Assembly: GCF_009604405.1 (NCBI RefSeq)
Contig: NZ_WEGK01000013.1
Coordinates: forward strand, 186,001-250,000
Direction: 5' to 3'
Length of the DNA stretch: 64,000 bases
Source of the DNA: Nocardia macrotermitis
Lineage (GTDB): Bacteria; Actinomycetota; Actinomycetes; Mycobacteriales; Mycobacteriaceae
In this document: one piece after another, positions 7,754-16,318 of the stretch
Numbering within the stretch: position 1 is the first letter of the stretch
How the letters are laid out: each line of letters begins with the position of its first letter
Notes under the pieces: model-generated
Database searches by the model: none
What the model saw: the letters and a program-made list of their open reading frames with translations, nothing else
What the model was told of the DNA's origin: nothing
Made by a program: the position numbers and the translations under genes

Positions 7754-9000
7754 TGAAGACGCAGCGGAATCCCCGTTCGGGCGTCGAAGACCGCTGGTAC
7801 AAGACGATCACCGTGGTCGACGCGGCAACGGGGAAGACGATCAGCGAGCGGGTGAAGACGGATCTGTTCGGCAAAGGCAAGCGGTGGCGGGCTCGATACG
7901 TCGATCCGAACGGTGTGGAGCGTGCTCGGTCGTTCGTCACGAAGGTCGAAGCACAGAAGTTCCTAGACGGCGACGTGACGACGAAGCTCGTTACCGGGAC
8001 ATGGGTGGACCCGGATCGGTCCGGCGTGCTGTTCCAGGTGGTGGCCGAGAAGTGGTACGGCACGAAGAAGCTGCGCAAGCCCAAGACAGTCGGCGGCTAT
8101 CGGTCGTTGCTGGATACCCTCGTTCTTCCTCGCTGGGGCTTGGTTCCGTTGCGGGATATCGAGTTCGAGGACATCCAGGAATGGATCGTGACGTTGTCGG
8201 AGTCGGGCAGTGTCCGGTTCGAGGGTCGTGGTCTGTCCGCGTCACGGGTCAAGCAGTCCTATCAGGTGCTCGGTCAGGTTCTCCGGTTCGCGGTCAAGGC
8301 CAAGCGGCTGGCCGTGAATCCGGCCGAGGATGTCGAGCTACCGGAATTGACGATGAGCGAGAAGGTCTACCTCACGCATGTGCAGGTGCTTCGGCTCGGT
8401 ATGGCGGCCGGTCGATTTCGGACCCTGGTCCTGATCTTGGCCTACACCGGAATTCGCTTCGGTGAGGCTACCGCCCTTCGGACGGCCAATATCGACTTGG
8501 AGGCTCGGCGGATTCGCATTGTCCGTTCGGCAACTTTCGTGCGAGGTTCGGGAACGGTGGTCACCGATACGAAGAACCACACGAATCGGTCCGTCCCGAT
8601 TCCAGGTGTGCTGGTGAAAGAACTCGAACGCCTCCTCGACGGCCGCGAACCGGACGCGTTGGTATTCCCCAGCAATAAGGGCAGCTACCTGGAATCCACC
8701 GAGTTCCGCTGGGTCTTCGACCAGGCCGCAGAAACGGTGGAGCTGAAGGGCTTCGTACCGCACTGGCTCCGCCATACGGCCGCGTCGTTGGCGATCAAAG
8801 CGAACGCCAACATCAAGGTCGTACAGAAGATGCTCGGGCACAAGACCGCGACCATGACCCTCGATCTCTACGGACATCTCTACGAGGACGATCTGGACGC
8901 CGTGGCGGAGGGAATGGACCTCGGCGCGCGGACTGCTGCGGACGAACTGCGGACCGAAGCGTCCGATGCCGGTGATGATGGCCACGGATCTGTGGCCTGA
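7753..9000 (+). CDS. int: Tyrosine-recombinase integrase
   Basis: This 415-residue protein has a core-binding domain (about residues 60-180) and a catalytic domain with R235 (TGIRFGE), H337-x-x-R340 (HWLRH), H363 (GHKT) and nucleophile Y373 (LDLYGHL). It catalyses site-specific integration into, and excision from, the tRNA-Ser gene next to it. The first 40 residues are basic and probably bind arm-type sites. All catalytic residues are present, so it looks active. Confidence 0.93.
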   Translation: MKTQRNPRSGVEDRWYKTITVVDAATGKTISERVKTDLFGKGKRWRARYVDPNGVERARSFVTKVEAQKFLDGDVTTKLVTGTWVDPDRSGVLFQVVAEKWYGTKKLRKPKTVGGYRSLLDTLVLPRWGLVPLRDIEFEDIQEWIVTLSESGSVRFEGRGLSASRVKQSYQVLGQVLRFAVKAKRLAVNPAEDVELPELTMSEKVYLTHVQVLRLGMAAGRFRTLVLILAYTGIRFGEATALRTANIDLEARRIRIVRSATFVRGSGTVVTDTKNHTNRSVPIPGVLVKELERLLDGREPDALVFPSNKGSYLESTEFRWVFDQAAETVELKGFVPHWLRHTAASLAIKANANIKVVQKMLGHKTATMTLDLYGHLYEDDLDAVAEGMDLGARTAADELRTEASDAGDDGHGSVA

Positions 9001-9004
9001 GCTG

Positions 9005-9050
9005 CGGTGGGTGTGGGATTTGAACCCACGGTGGCGTGAACCACGACGGT
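9005..9050. other. Candidate att core in the tRNA-Ser 3' half
   Basis: AICE att cores usually cover the tRNA 3' end, from the anticodon or T-arm to the last base. The integrase ends at 9000, so this part of the tRNA is the natural core. The exact core cannot be fixed here, because its duplicate is outside the window. Confidence 0.55.
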
Positions 9051-9089
9051 TTTCAAGACCGTTCCCTTAGGCCGCTCGGGCAACCCACC
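9005..9089 (-). tRNA. tRNA-Ser(UGA)
   Basis: The minus strand folds as a class II tRNA. The acceptor stem is GGTGGGT (9089-9083) with ACCCACC (9012-9006). The anticodon stem is ACGGT/ACCGT with loop CTTGAAA, giving anticodon UGA. The T-arm contains GGTTCAAATCC. CCA is not encoded. The intact tRNA next to the integrase suggests the element restores the gene on insertion. Confidence 0.95.
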
Positions 9090-9206
9090 TTGCCTCGCGT
9101 GGGGCGGGGCGGTTTCAGGGTAGCGGCGGGAGGGGTGGGTTGCCGAATCGGCGGGTGGGGAGGGGTGGGTGCGGCTCACAGGAATGGTTAAGGGGGCTCT
9201 GGCAGG

Positions 9207-10271
9207 ATGTCGGCCATGAGACGCCGTTCGACCCGGCGTCGGTTAACCGGCGCTCTTGTGTGCGTCGCACTGGTGACGGGTGCGGCCATGGGGGTGGCGT
9301 CGACGGCGCTTGCCGGTCCGCCGGTGAACACCGGGTCCTCGGACGGGCCCGAACCCAAGTCGCCGGTGGACAATCCGCGGCCGGTCGTCGCATCGATCGA
9401 CCACATTCAGAAGATCACCGATCGGCGGGTGCGGGTGTTCGTGCGGTCGCCCGCGATGGGGCGGACCGTGCCGGTGGAGGTCCTGCTGCCGAAGGATCGC
9501 GGTCACCCGCGCCCGACGCTGTACATGCTCGACGGACGCAGCGCCGGCAACGAGGTCAACAACTGGACCAAGTACGGCAAGGCGGTGCAGTTCTTCGCCG
9601 ACAAGGACGTCAACGTGGTGCTCACGTTGGGCGGTCCGGCGAGTTACTACACCGACTGGCAACGTCCGGATCCGGTGCTGGGCAACAACAAATGGGAAAC
9701 CTTCCTCACCCGCGAGCTGCCGCCGCTGATCGACGCGACGTTCGAGGGTAATGGGAGCAAAGCCCTCGAGGGCGTGTCGATGGGGGCCGAGGCGGCGATG
9801 ATGCTGGCCATGCGGCATCCGGGTGCGTACCGTGCGGTCGCCGCGCACAGTGGTTGTTACGCAATGGGTTCGGATGTCGGGCAGGCGCAGGCGCGCGCGA
9901 TCGTCAGCACCTACAACGGGAATCCGGACAACATGTTCGGCGACCAGAACAACCCCGCCTGGCTCTCGCACGACGTGATGATGCATGCCGATCAGCTACG
10001 CGGCACCGCCCTGTTCCTGTCCGCGGGCGGCGGCATCCCGGGTCCGTTCGACGGTCCCGGCAACCCCGACGCCCGCACCTCGGTCATCTTCGGCAGCCCG
10101 CTGGAAATGGGTGCGTACGCGTGCACATTGGCGTTGGCGAACAAGCTCGAGCGGATGCAGATCCCGTTGACGCTGGACCTGCACGACGTCGGCACGCACT
10201 CCTGGCCGTACTGGTCCGCCGAGCTACCGAAGGCGTGGCCGACGTTGGCTCGTGCGTTGGATATCAGCTGA
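9207..10271 (+). CDS. Secreted Ag85-like esterase/mycolyltransferase
   Basis: This 354-residue alpha/beta-hydrolase has an N-terminal signal peptide (basic MRRRSTRRR, then a hydrophobic stretch ending ALA around residue 36). The nucleophile elbow is GVSMG with S191, and a late HDVGTHSWPYW segment supplies H331. This matches the esterase D/antigen 85 family, which moves mycolates between trehalose and arabinogalactan in the cell envelope. The start is ATG 9207 or 9216, with AAGGGGG upstream. Whether it is a true mycolyltransferase or a general esterase is not resolved. Confidence 0.85.
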   Translation: MSAMRRRSTRRRLTGALVCVALVTGAAMGVASTALAGPPVNTGSSDGPEPKSPVDNPRPVVASIDHIQKITDRRVRVFVRSPAMGRTVPVEVLLPKDRGHPRPTLYMLDGRSAGNEVNNWTKYGKAVQFFADKDVNVVLTLGGPASYYTDWQRPDPVLGNNKWETFLTRELPPLIDATFEGNGSKALEGVSMGAEAAMMLAMRHPGAYRAVAAHSGCYAMGSDVGQAQARAIVSTYNGNPDNMFGDQNNPAWLSHDVMMHADQLRGTALFLSAGGGIPGPFDGPGNPDARTSVIFGSPLEMGAYACTLALANKLERMQIPLTLDLHDVGTHSWPYWSAELPKAWPTLARALDIS

Positions 10272-10292
10272 GCACTGCCCTTCGAGCGTCCG

Positions 10293-10430
10293 CAGCCTTG
10301 CCGCAGCAGCCTTGCCGCAGCAGCCTTGCCGCAGCAGCCTTGCCGCAGCAGCCCTGCCGAAGTAGCCCTGCCGAAGTAGCCCTGCCGAAGTAGCCCTACC
10401 GAGCAGCCCTGCCGAAGCAGATCGCCGAAG
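10293..10430. repeat. 14-bp tandem repeat array, about ten units
   Basis: Four perfect copies of CAGCCTTGCCGCAG (10293-10348) are followed by CAGCCCTGCCGAAG, two TAGCCCTGCCGAAG copies and three more degenerate copies up to 10430. The unit is not a multiple of three and no gene covers it. It fills most of the gap between two convergent genes (9207-10271 plus, 10451-11530 minus). It is a likely variable-number locus. Confidence 0.9.
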
Positions 10431-10450
10431 GGCAGGCGCAGCGGTCGGAC

Positions 10451-11530
10451 TCAGCGCAGGAAACGCCCGACGATCTCCGGATCGGTCGCGAACGCGAGGA
10501 ACATGTCGTTCTCGTGCGGATCGCCCGCCGTCACCCGCACCCCGTCGACGCCGTACGGCCGCACCAGCACCCCGGCCGCCGCACTGGCCTCACCGAATTC
10601 CGCACTGCGCGAACCGAGCGCGAGCCAGATGAAGTTGGCCTCGCTCGGGACGATCGGATAACCGGCGGACAGCAGGGCCGTGCGCATCCGATCACGTTCG
10701 GCGACAGTGTGATCCGTGCGATCGAGCAGTTCCTCGCGCGCCTCGAGGGAGGCCATCGCGGCGGCCTGCGCGAGACGATTCACGCTGAACGGGATGTGCA
10801 CCTTGAGCAGCGCGGTGATCACCTCGGGATCGCCGACCGCGTAGCCGACGCGCAGCCCGGCCAGGCCGTACGCCTTCGAGAAGGTGCGCAGCACAAGCAC
10901 ATTCGGGCGGTCGCGGCCGATCTCGACGCCGTTGGGATGCTCCTGCTCGGGCAGCCGCAGATACTCGTAGTACGCCTCGTCCAGCACCACCAGGATGCGC
11001 TCGGGCACCCGGTCGAGGAAGCGGATCAGCTCGTCGCGGCCGACCGCGGTGCCCGTGGGATTGTTCGGGTTGCAGACGAAGATCAGGCGGGTGCGCTCGG
11101 TGATCGCCGCGGCCATCGCATCCAGATCGTGCACCAGGCCCTCGGTCAGCGGGACCTGCACGGACGTCGCGTTACCCACCTGCGTGACGATCGGATACGC
11201 CTCGAACGACCGCCACGCGAACAGCACCTCGTCGGTCGGCGAATCGCAGGTGATCTGCACCAGCTCCTGGCACAGCGCGACACTGCCGCACCCCACCGCG
11301 ACCCGCTCGACCTCCACACCGTGGAACTTCGCGATGGCCGCGCGCAGTTCGCCGGATTGGTTGTCCGGATACCGATTGGCCTGTTCGGCGGCTTCGGCGA
11401 TGGCCTTGGCGACGGTCGGCAACGGGCCCAGGGTGGACTCGTTGCTGGCCAGTTTCACCGCGCCGGGGTGGCTGCGGCCAGGGGCGTAGGCCGGGATGGA
11501 ATCGAGGTCCGGACGAATGCGAGCGCTCAC
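10451..11530 (-). CDS. pat: HisC/Pat-type aminotransferase
   Basis: This 359-residue PLP-dependent class I/II aminotransferase has CNPNNPTGT, DEAYYEY and FSKAYGLAGLRVGY, with the PLP lysine near residue 220. Its length fits HisC-like proteins. Mycobacteriales often carry a second, aromatic-specific copy (Pat/HisC2), and the absence of other his genes nearby favours Pat. The substrate could be histidinol phosphate or aromatic 2-oxo acids; sequence alone does not separate these. Confidence 0.8.
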   Translation of the reverse strand: MSARIRPDLDSIPAYAPGRSHPGAVKLASNESTLGPLPTVAKAIAEAAEQANRYPDNQSGELRAAIAKFHGVEVERVAVGCGSVALCQELVQITCDSPTDEVLFAWRSFEAYPIVTQVGNATSVQVPLTEGLVHDLDAMAAAITERTRLIFVCNPNNPTGTAVGRDELIRFLDRVPERILVVLDEAYYEYLRLPEQEHPNGVEIGRDRPNVLVLRTFSKAYGLAGLRVGYAVGDPEVITALLKVHIPFSVNRLAQAAAMASLEAREELLDRTDHTVAERDRMRTALLSAGYPIVPSEANFIWLALGSRSAEFGEASAAAGVLVRPYGVDGVRVTAGDPHENDMFLAFATDPEIVGRFLR

Positions 11531-11625
11531 CCCTCCACAGTAGACGTGTGGTCCGACAGGGATTACCGGGTGGATGCCGGGACAATTTGTCCGGAACGTT
11601 ACTCGGGCGAACTACTGTTGGGCTC

Positions 11626-12333
11626 ATGCCGGGCAGCTATGACGACAACGCGCCCCTGCGCGCCGGCGACCCCGGTCAGGCGCAGGACGGACAGGCCACC
11701 ACAATCGCGCGAGTACCCATTCGGGTGTTCGAACCGGACCGCATCGCGCGCGGCGGAATCGTGCTGCTGCACGAATCACGAGAATTCGCCGAAACATTGC
11801 TGGAGTTGATGACGGCACTCTCGGCCGAGGGCTGGATCGTGGTGGCACCCAACCTCTTCCACCGCGGCGCCGACGACGACCAGGTCTTCGGCGAGGAGTT
11901 GTTCGCCGATTTCGACGCCTGTTTCGACTGGCTCGTCCGGCGCGGCGTATATCCGGATCTGACCGGCGTACTCGGTTTCGACAGCGCCGGCACCGCGGCC
12001 TTCCTGGTCGCCACCAATCGCCGGATCGGCGCGGCGGTCAGCATCGCCGCACCCGGTATCGACGAGCCGCTCACCGCCCGTGCCGACGCGTTGATCCGGG
12101 CCGCCGCCGGCCTGCAGGCCCCCTGGCTCGGCCTGTACGGCGCGGACGATCCGACCACCCCCGTCGACCAGGTCGAACGTCTGCGCGACGCCGCCGCGGC
12201 CGCCGCCGTCGCCACCCTCGTCGTCAGCTACCCCGGCCTGCGCCACCGCCCTGACCGTCCCGGCGCCGACTCCGACGACGAGGTCCCCGCGCACGCCAGA
12301 ATCTTCGACTGGTTCGATTCTCACCTACGCTGA
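11626..12333 (+). CDS. Dienelactone-hydrolase-fold protein lacking the usual nucleophile
   Basis: This 235-residue protein has a DLH-like fold, with IVLLHES near residue 45, GFDSAG at 117-122, YGADDPTTP (D174/D175) and H207 in SYPGLRH. In active dienelactone hydrolases the elbow is GxCxGG; here the Cys position is D119. The Asp and His of the triad appear kept. It may be a non-hydrolytic or redesigned family member. ATG 11626 was chosen because earlier in-frame codons run into the divergent pat promoter. Confidence 0.75.
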   Translation: MPGSYDDNAPLRAGDPGQAQDGQATTIARVPIRVFEPDRIARGGIVLLHESREFAETLLELMTALSAEGWIVVAPNLFHRGADDDQVFGEELFADFDACFDWLVRRGVYPDLTGVLGFDSAGTAAFLVATNRRIGAAVSIAAPGIDEPLTARADALIRAAAGLQAPWLGLYGADDPTTPVDQVERLRDAAAAAAVATLVVSYPGLRHRPDRPGADSDDEVPAHARIFDWFDSHLR

Positions 12334-12420
12334 CCAGTCGTTTTGCGTCCAGCCCCGGACCTCTGTACTCTTTCGTCTCGGCGGTTCGAAAGGACCGGGC
12401 CCTCGGAAGAGAAGGCTCCA

Positions 12421-12510
12421 GGAGGCGTGCCAGAGCGGCCGAATGGGACTCACTGCTAATGAGTTGTCCCTTCACGGGGACCGGAGGTTCAAATCCTCTC
12501 GCCTCCGCCA
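12421..12510 (+). tRNA. tRNA-Ser(GCU)
   Basis: Acceptor GGAGGCG (12421-12427) pairs with CGCCTCC (12500-12506), with discriminator G and an encoded CCA at 12508-12510. The anticodon stem ACTCA/TGAGT encloses CTGCTAA, giving anticodon GCU. A long variable arm fits class II. Confidence 0.96.
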
Positions 12511-12545
12511 CGTTCGGTTTTCCGAACACACAACTTGATAGACCT

Positions 12546-12618
12546 GCGCCCGTAGCTCAACGGATAGAGCATCTGACTACGGATCAGAAGGTTAGGGGTT
12601 CGAATCCCTTCGGGCGCA
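12546..12618 (+). tRNA. tRNA-Arg(ACG)
   Basis: Acceptor GCGCCCG (12546-12552) pairs with CGGGCGC (12611-12617), with discriminator A. The anticodon stem TCTGA/TCAGA encloses CTACGGA, giving anticodon ACG. CCA is not encoded. It lies 35 bases after tRNA-Ser(GCU), so both may be one transcript. Confidence 0.96.
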
Positions 12619-12622
12619 CTGT

Positions 12623-12658
12623 ATCGGCCCCCACTTGCGAGAGTAAGTGGGGGCCGAT
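12623..12658. terminator. Strong hairpin after the tRNA pair
   Basis: ATCGGCCCCCACTT (12623-12636) pairs perfectly with AAGTGGGGGCCGAT (12645-12658), a 14-bp stem with an 8-base loop. It starts 5 bases after tRNA-Arg. There is no clear T-run, which is common in high-G+C actinobacteria. Confidence 0.75.
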
Positions 12659-12733
12659 TCGTATTCGGGATGTTGGGGTGGGCCGGGCTCTGTTCGGGGT
12701 GTCGGCCTTGTGGGCGGAGGTGGGCGGAGCTCC

Positions 12734-13570
12734 TCAGCGTTTGGTCCAGGCTTGGGCGTGATCGGTGAGGTTCCACCACGAAACGAATTGGGGGTCTTCG
12801 GATTCCAGTTTCCAGCCGGTGTTCAGTGCGTCGAAGAAGGCGTCGTCTCCTGTCTTGCCGCCCTTCGGTTCTCCGATGTAGATCAGTCGGGTTCCCCCTG
12901 CGGTTTCGAACGCGGCCAGCGCATCCGAGGCCATGGTGTTGCCCCATCCGGGCGGCCAGCACAGGAACAGCACGTCGCCTGGCTCACGGAACGGTCGCGT
13001 GTGGTATTCGTCCAGGTTGCCGACCGGGTGCCATACATCTGACTGGCCCGCCGCCTTCAGGAACGAGACGTTCTCGGTCCGATCCGGGGGCTCGGAATCG
13101 TACGCATCCACCTTCAGCCCGCCTGCGCTCAGCTGGGCCGCCCAGTACCCGCGGCCTGCACCCAGTTCGATCACTGTGTGCCCGTCGCAGAAACCGGCGA
13201 TCCACTCGATGGTCTCCGGCGAAGGGATCGCATACGCGTAACCGGCCTGCAAGACGGTCTGCGCGAAGCCGAGTCGCGAACTGCCACTTACCTTCCCGCC
13301 GTCAACCACCCGACGGCCATCACGTTCCGACACGGACGGAGCAACTATTTCCCAGTAGGGGTTCGTGCTGATCGAGCGATCGGCGGTCATGTAGTGCACG
13401 AGCCGCAGATCGAACGCGGCATCTGCCTGGTCGTCTCCCGTACCAGGCAGCATCGGTGCCGTCTCCAGGTACTCCGCCACCTTCGGATACTCGGTCTCGA
13501 GTCGTCGCTCATCACCCAGCAACGCGGCCAGTTCGTTTCGACGGTCCGCCGTCAGCGCAAGCTCAGCCAT
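12734..13570 (-). CDS. SAM-dependent methyltransferase-like protein
   Basis: This 278-residue protein has SAM motif I VIELGAGRGYW (133-143), an acidic strand end DAYDSE (155-160) and a catalytic-loop-like LCWPPGWG (203-210). The last resembles the (D/N)PP(Y/W) motif of amino-methyltransferases but with Cys-Trp in place of Asp/Asn. The N-terminal 110 residues are not a known domain. The substrate is unknown (small molecule, protein or nucleic acid). It lies in the accessory stretch next to two tRNAs. Confidence 0.7.
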   Translation of the reverse strand: MAELALTADRRNELAALLGDERRLETEYPKVAEYLETAPMLPGTGDDQADAAFDLRLVHYMTADRSISTNPYWEIVAPSVSERDGRRVVDGGKVSGSSRLGFAQTVLQAGYAYAIPSPETIEWIAGFCDGHTVIELGAGRGYWAAQLSAGGLKVDAYDSEPPDRTENVSFLKAAGQSDVWHPVGNLDEYHTRPFREPGDVLFLCWPPGWGNTMASDALAAFETAGGTRLIYIGEPKGGKTGDDAFFDALNTGWKLESEDPQFVSWWNLTDHAQAWTKR

Positions 13571-13653
13571 GCATCGATTGTCAACGCCCGCAGCCGATCC
13601 CGCTCCAACTCGAGGCGATTTTCATGTTCACTTCCGCAGTCTGCCGCCCAACG

Positions 13654-14541
13654 CTATCCGCTATCGGCTGCGGACTCGATTTCCTGCGCACGATTGGCCT
13701 CGACGCGTTTCGTTGGCAAATGCTTTTCCAGATCGATCGGCGCTGGACTCAACCCCAGCTCCTTCACCGCAGTCAGCGACAAAAGGTAGTCCTTCCGCTC
13801 GCGATCCGCTATACGATCTATCAGCATCATCGCCCGCTCGAACGCCACGTCACCCTGGATGTCTTCTCGCACTTGATCGGCCCGCTTCGTAACATGCGAA
13901 CGAGATCTGTGCGTGTGCACTGCGAAAGCGCCCCCGCCGCCAGCCGCAGCCAGTCCGGACAATGTTGTGATCAGTGGGGTGGGCCCAGCGGCACCTGACT
14001 CGGGGTATGCAAGCAACATCACAGCGCCACAGACGGTTACACATGCTGCTGCGGCAGTGAACAGCATCGTGAATAAGAATGTGACATCTGCTTGCAACAG
14101 TGCGCTGTGGAGAAATCGGAAGAAGAACTTCTGACGCTCGGCAGAAAGTTCGCTCCCCGGCTTTGACACGTTCGCCGTTGCCTCCCCGACAACCTTCACA
14201 CTCGCGTTGTTACCGGTGACAATCACCTGTTGCGACCGCCGACGAGCACGGTCCGCAGTCATGACCCGGCGCCACGATTCCATCCAAATCGGATGATCCG
14301 GATGATCCGGGCCAACCCCGAGCACCCGGATCAAAGCGCTCAAAGCGCCGGCCGGAGGCGGAATCCTCATGGGACGCTCATTCAACATGCGTGCGATCAA
14401 CGATCCGCGTTCGCCACACGCCTCTGCGCACTCATCGACAGTCATACCCGATTTGAGGAACAACATCCTCAGCGCACCACTCAAATCGGACAACGTCGGC
14501 TCATCGCCAGCGCCGACCAACCGCTTCGAAGCCTCTTCCAC
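13654..14541 (-). CDS. HTH plus two-TM protein, CATRA-like membrane domain
   Basis: This roughly 295-residue protein has an N-terminal XRE-like helix-turn-helix (MTVDECAEACGERGSLIARM). A conserved-looking block follows (RQKFFFRFLHSALLQADVTF), then two membrane helices (about residues 155-178 and 189-209) and a charged C-terminal helix (about 215-255). This layout resembles the TRADD-N-associated two-TM (CATRA) domain described in bacterial conflict-type signalling proteins. I inferred the family from pattern, not from a search. GTG 14541 was chosen for the GAAGGGGGAG site 5 bases upstream; GTG 14583 is an alternative. Confidence 0.6.
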   Translation of the reverse strand: MEEASKRLVGAGDEPTLSDLSGALRMLFLKSGMTVDECAEACGERGSLIARMLNERPMRIPPPAGALSALIRVLGVGPDHPDHPIWMESWRRVMTADRARRRSQQVIVTGNNASVKVVGEATANVSKPGSELSAERQKFFFRFLHSALLQADVTFLFTMLFTAAAACVTVCGAVMLLAYPESGAAGPTPLITTLSGLAAAGGGGAFAVHTHRSRSHVTKRADQVREDIQGDVAFERAMMLIDRIADRERKDYLLSLTAVKELGLSPAPIDLEKHLPTKRVEANRAQEIESAADSG

Positions 14542-14650
14542 AAGGACTCCCCCTTCGAGCAAGGCTCCTGATACCCCGCTCACGCTGTGTCAACTCATTG
14601 TCGACGGGAGAGTACACCCGACCACCGACAGACCACGCGAGGCGCAGACC

Positions 14651-14797
14651 GTGAGCAGCCGCGGTCCGCAACTGCGCGCGACCGGCCAGAATTCCGTCTG
14701 GATCACACCGTCGACCCTCTACGCGCGGCGATTCGGGGCGGACGAGCACGACGCCGCGGCCGACTGGGTCCTCGGGCGAATGGGCTTGCCGCACTGA
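14651..14797 (+). CDS. Short hypothetical ORF or gene remnant
   Basis: This 48-codon frame (GTG 14651) has strong G/C third-position bias and a plausible ending (TPSTLYARRFGADEHDAAAD, then WVLGRMGL). It could be a small protein or the surviving 3' end of a longer gene. No ribosome site or family was recognised. The flanks 14584-14650 and 14798-14968 show nothing else. Confidence 0.3.
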   Translation: MSSRGPQLRATGQNSVWITPSTLYARRFGADEHDAAADWVLGRMGLPH

Positions 14798-14968
14798 CCA
14801 CGCGCACGAGAAAAGCGTCCCGGCCGCAGGTAGTGCGGCTGGGGCCGCGCCTGTATACGACTGCCGAACCTCACTCGGAAAAGCTCCCGGGTGTGCTGGT
14901 TTATCGTATTCGGGCATGATCGAGTGGGAGGTTGTGCCGGCTCGGGTGGGGCGCGAGATCGTTCGGAT

Positions 14969-16318
14969 CTACTGTGTTGGTCGGCTTCGTGTCAGTACCT
15001 TTTCGAGGTTCACGGTTGGTGACCATGTGAAAGTCTTGCCAATTTTTCCTCGGATCAGTAATCCGCGCCGCTCGAGGTCGCTCAGATCGTTTCTCGCCGT
15101 TTGATCGGAAACTCCGTGGCTTACCATGTGGCTTTGGACTGTGTACTGATTGTCGGGATTCTTCATGGATGACTCGATCAGTGCGAGTTGTCGATGGTTG
15201 AATTCGCCCTTGTTCGAAAGTAATCTGCGAGCTTCCTGGAGTTCGCCGGTCTTCCTGGTCAGATAGATGTTCAAGTCATCCAGGGCGCGCTTTATCACGT
15301 TCAGGTGGTAGATGAGAAAGTATGTCAGATCGCCGTCGTCCTGCTCGGTGAGAACGTATGAACGTACATACTGCGAGGGTGCCTTTTTGAGTATTCGCGA
15401 TATTGTCAGATACTCGGTGAGCCAGTATCCTTCCTTGAGCATGCTCCAATAGAACAATGCGCGCGCTGTTCGCCCGTTTCCATCCTCGAAGTAGTGGTCG
15501 TACCCGGTCATGAAGTGCACGGCGAGTGCCCTGACGACCGCTGGGATGTAGGTTTCTCCGGTGCTGGTGCCATTCGCGAAATTGCAGAGCTCCTGCAGTC
15601 TCGCTGGGAGCTGATCAACCGGTGGAGGCGTATGGATAACGTCTTCCTCCCTGCCGAACACCTTGACTCGGTCGGCAGGGTCCGGGTCGTTCTGTATTCG
15701 GCCGGCGGATTCGGGATCGTCCAAGGTGCCGGCTGTTACTATTCGGTGGAGTTCGCACACCAGTTCAGGTGTGAGATCCACATCCCTGTGCTCGGTCACG
15801 AACAGCATCGCATTGAAGTTGTTGATGATCATACGTTCACTTTTATCGCGTGGCGGTCGGCCGGACCGGATCATGTCCTTCGCGACGACTCTGCTCGTGG
15901 ACGCGCCTTCGAGCTGGCTCGATGTGATCGCTTCTTCGATCAGAGAACTGACCACGTACCGATTCTTTGTGGCAGAGTTGGTAACTTGCTCGGGCGCTGC
16001 TATCTGACCACTTGCTCGCTTGGTGATTTCATCGATCAGCTGGAGAACTTCATCTGGAAGGGCATAAGTGAATTGTTGGCCGGCTATGGTCCTGAGTGGC
16101 AGCGGGCGCTGCATGCCACCTCGCCTCATCTTCACCATGAGCCACCACTCCTCCGCCGTCAGGTCCCCTGGTGGCTTTTTGTGTCGCAACTTGTCCCAGG
16201 GCAGGTAGGGATCGGACGGTGACACCGAGTTGAGGTTGGACATCAGAATCATCCCGAGGCGATCTCCGACGATCGTGCTCAGCAGTCGACGCTCCTCGGG
16301 GGGCGGCATCGGGTGCAT
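14969..16318 (-). CDS. Fic-domain AMP-transferase-like protein, class II
   Basis: This 449-residue protein has an N-terminal Fic-N-like region and an inhibitory helix motif S133-x-x-x-E137-G138 (SSQLEG). The Fic core is H275-YFEDGNGRTAR (275-286), and a C-terminal winged helix covers about residues 385-440. Fic enzymes transfer AMP or other nucleotide moieties to protein hydroxyls. Having the inhibitory glutamate before the Fic core marks class II, self-inhibited members. The usual HPF is HYF here. AAGGAGGG lies just before ATG 16318. Codon use is less G/C-rich than its neighbours, suggesting transfer. Confidence 0.87.
   Translation of the reverse strand: MHPMPPPEERRLLSTIVGDRLGMILMSNLNSVSPSDPYLPWDKLRHKKPPGDLTAEEWWLMVKMRRGGMQRPLPLRTIAGQQFTYALPDEVLQLIDEITKRASGQIAAPEQVTNSATKNRYVVSSLIEEAITSSQLEGASTSRVVAKDMIRSGRPPRDKSERMIINNFNAMLFVTEHRDVDLTPELVCELHRIVTAGTLDDPESAGRIQNDPDPADRVKVFGREEDVIHTPPPVDQLPARLQELCNFANGTSTGETYIPAVVRALAVHFMTGYDHYFEDGNGRTARALFYWSMLKEGYWLTEYLTISRILKKAPSQYVRSYVLTEQDDGDLTYFLIYHLNVIKRALDDLNIYLTRKTGELQEARRLLSNKGEFNHRQLALIESSMKNPDNQYTVQSHMVSHGVSDQTARNDLSDLERRGLLIRGKIGKTFTWSPTVNLEKVLTRSRPTQ

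Larger units (their letters stand above)
1..9004. mobile_element. Integrated AICE (pSAM2-type conjugative element), left end outside window
   Basis: The gene set and order match actinomycete integrative and conjugative elements: KorSA-like GntR repressor, Pra-like activator, small spread proteins, DUF2637 protein, FtsK-type TraSA translocase, RepSA-like initiator, excisionase and tyrosine integrase, nearly all on the plus strand with start/stop overlaps. The integrase stops 4 bases before the 3' end of tRNA-Ser(UGA), as expected when the att core lies in the tRNA 3' part. I saw no second copy of the tRNA 3' sequence in the window, so the other att site should lie further left. The right boundary is inferred from the tRNA position. 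Confidence 0.85.

Noticed and set aside
10293..10430. Possible CRISPR array
   Set aside because: Units are 14 bp and directly adjacent, without unique spacers.
14916..15104. 62-codon plus-strand ORF
   Set aside because: It mostly overlaps the 3' end of the Fic gene on the opposite strand and shows no motif or ribosome site.
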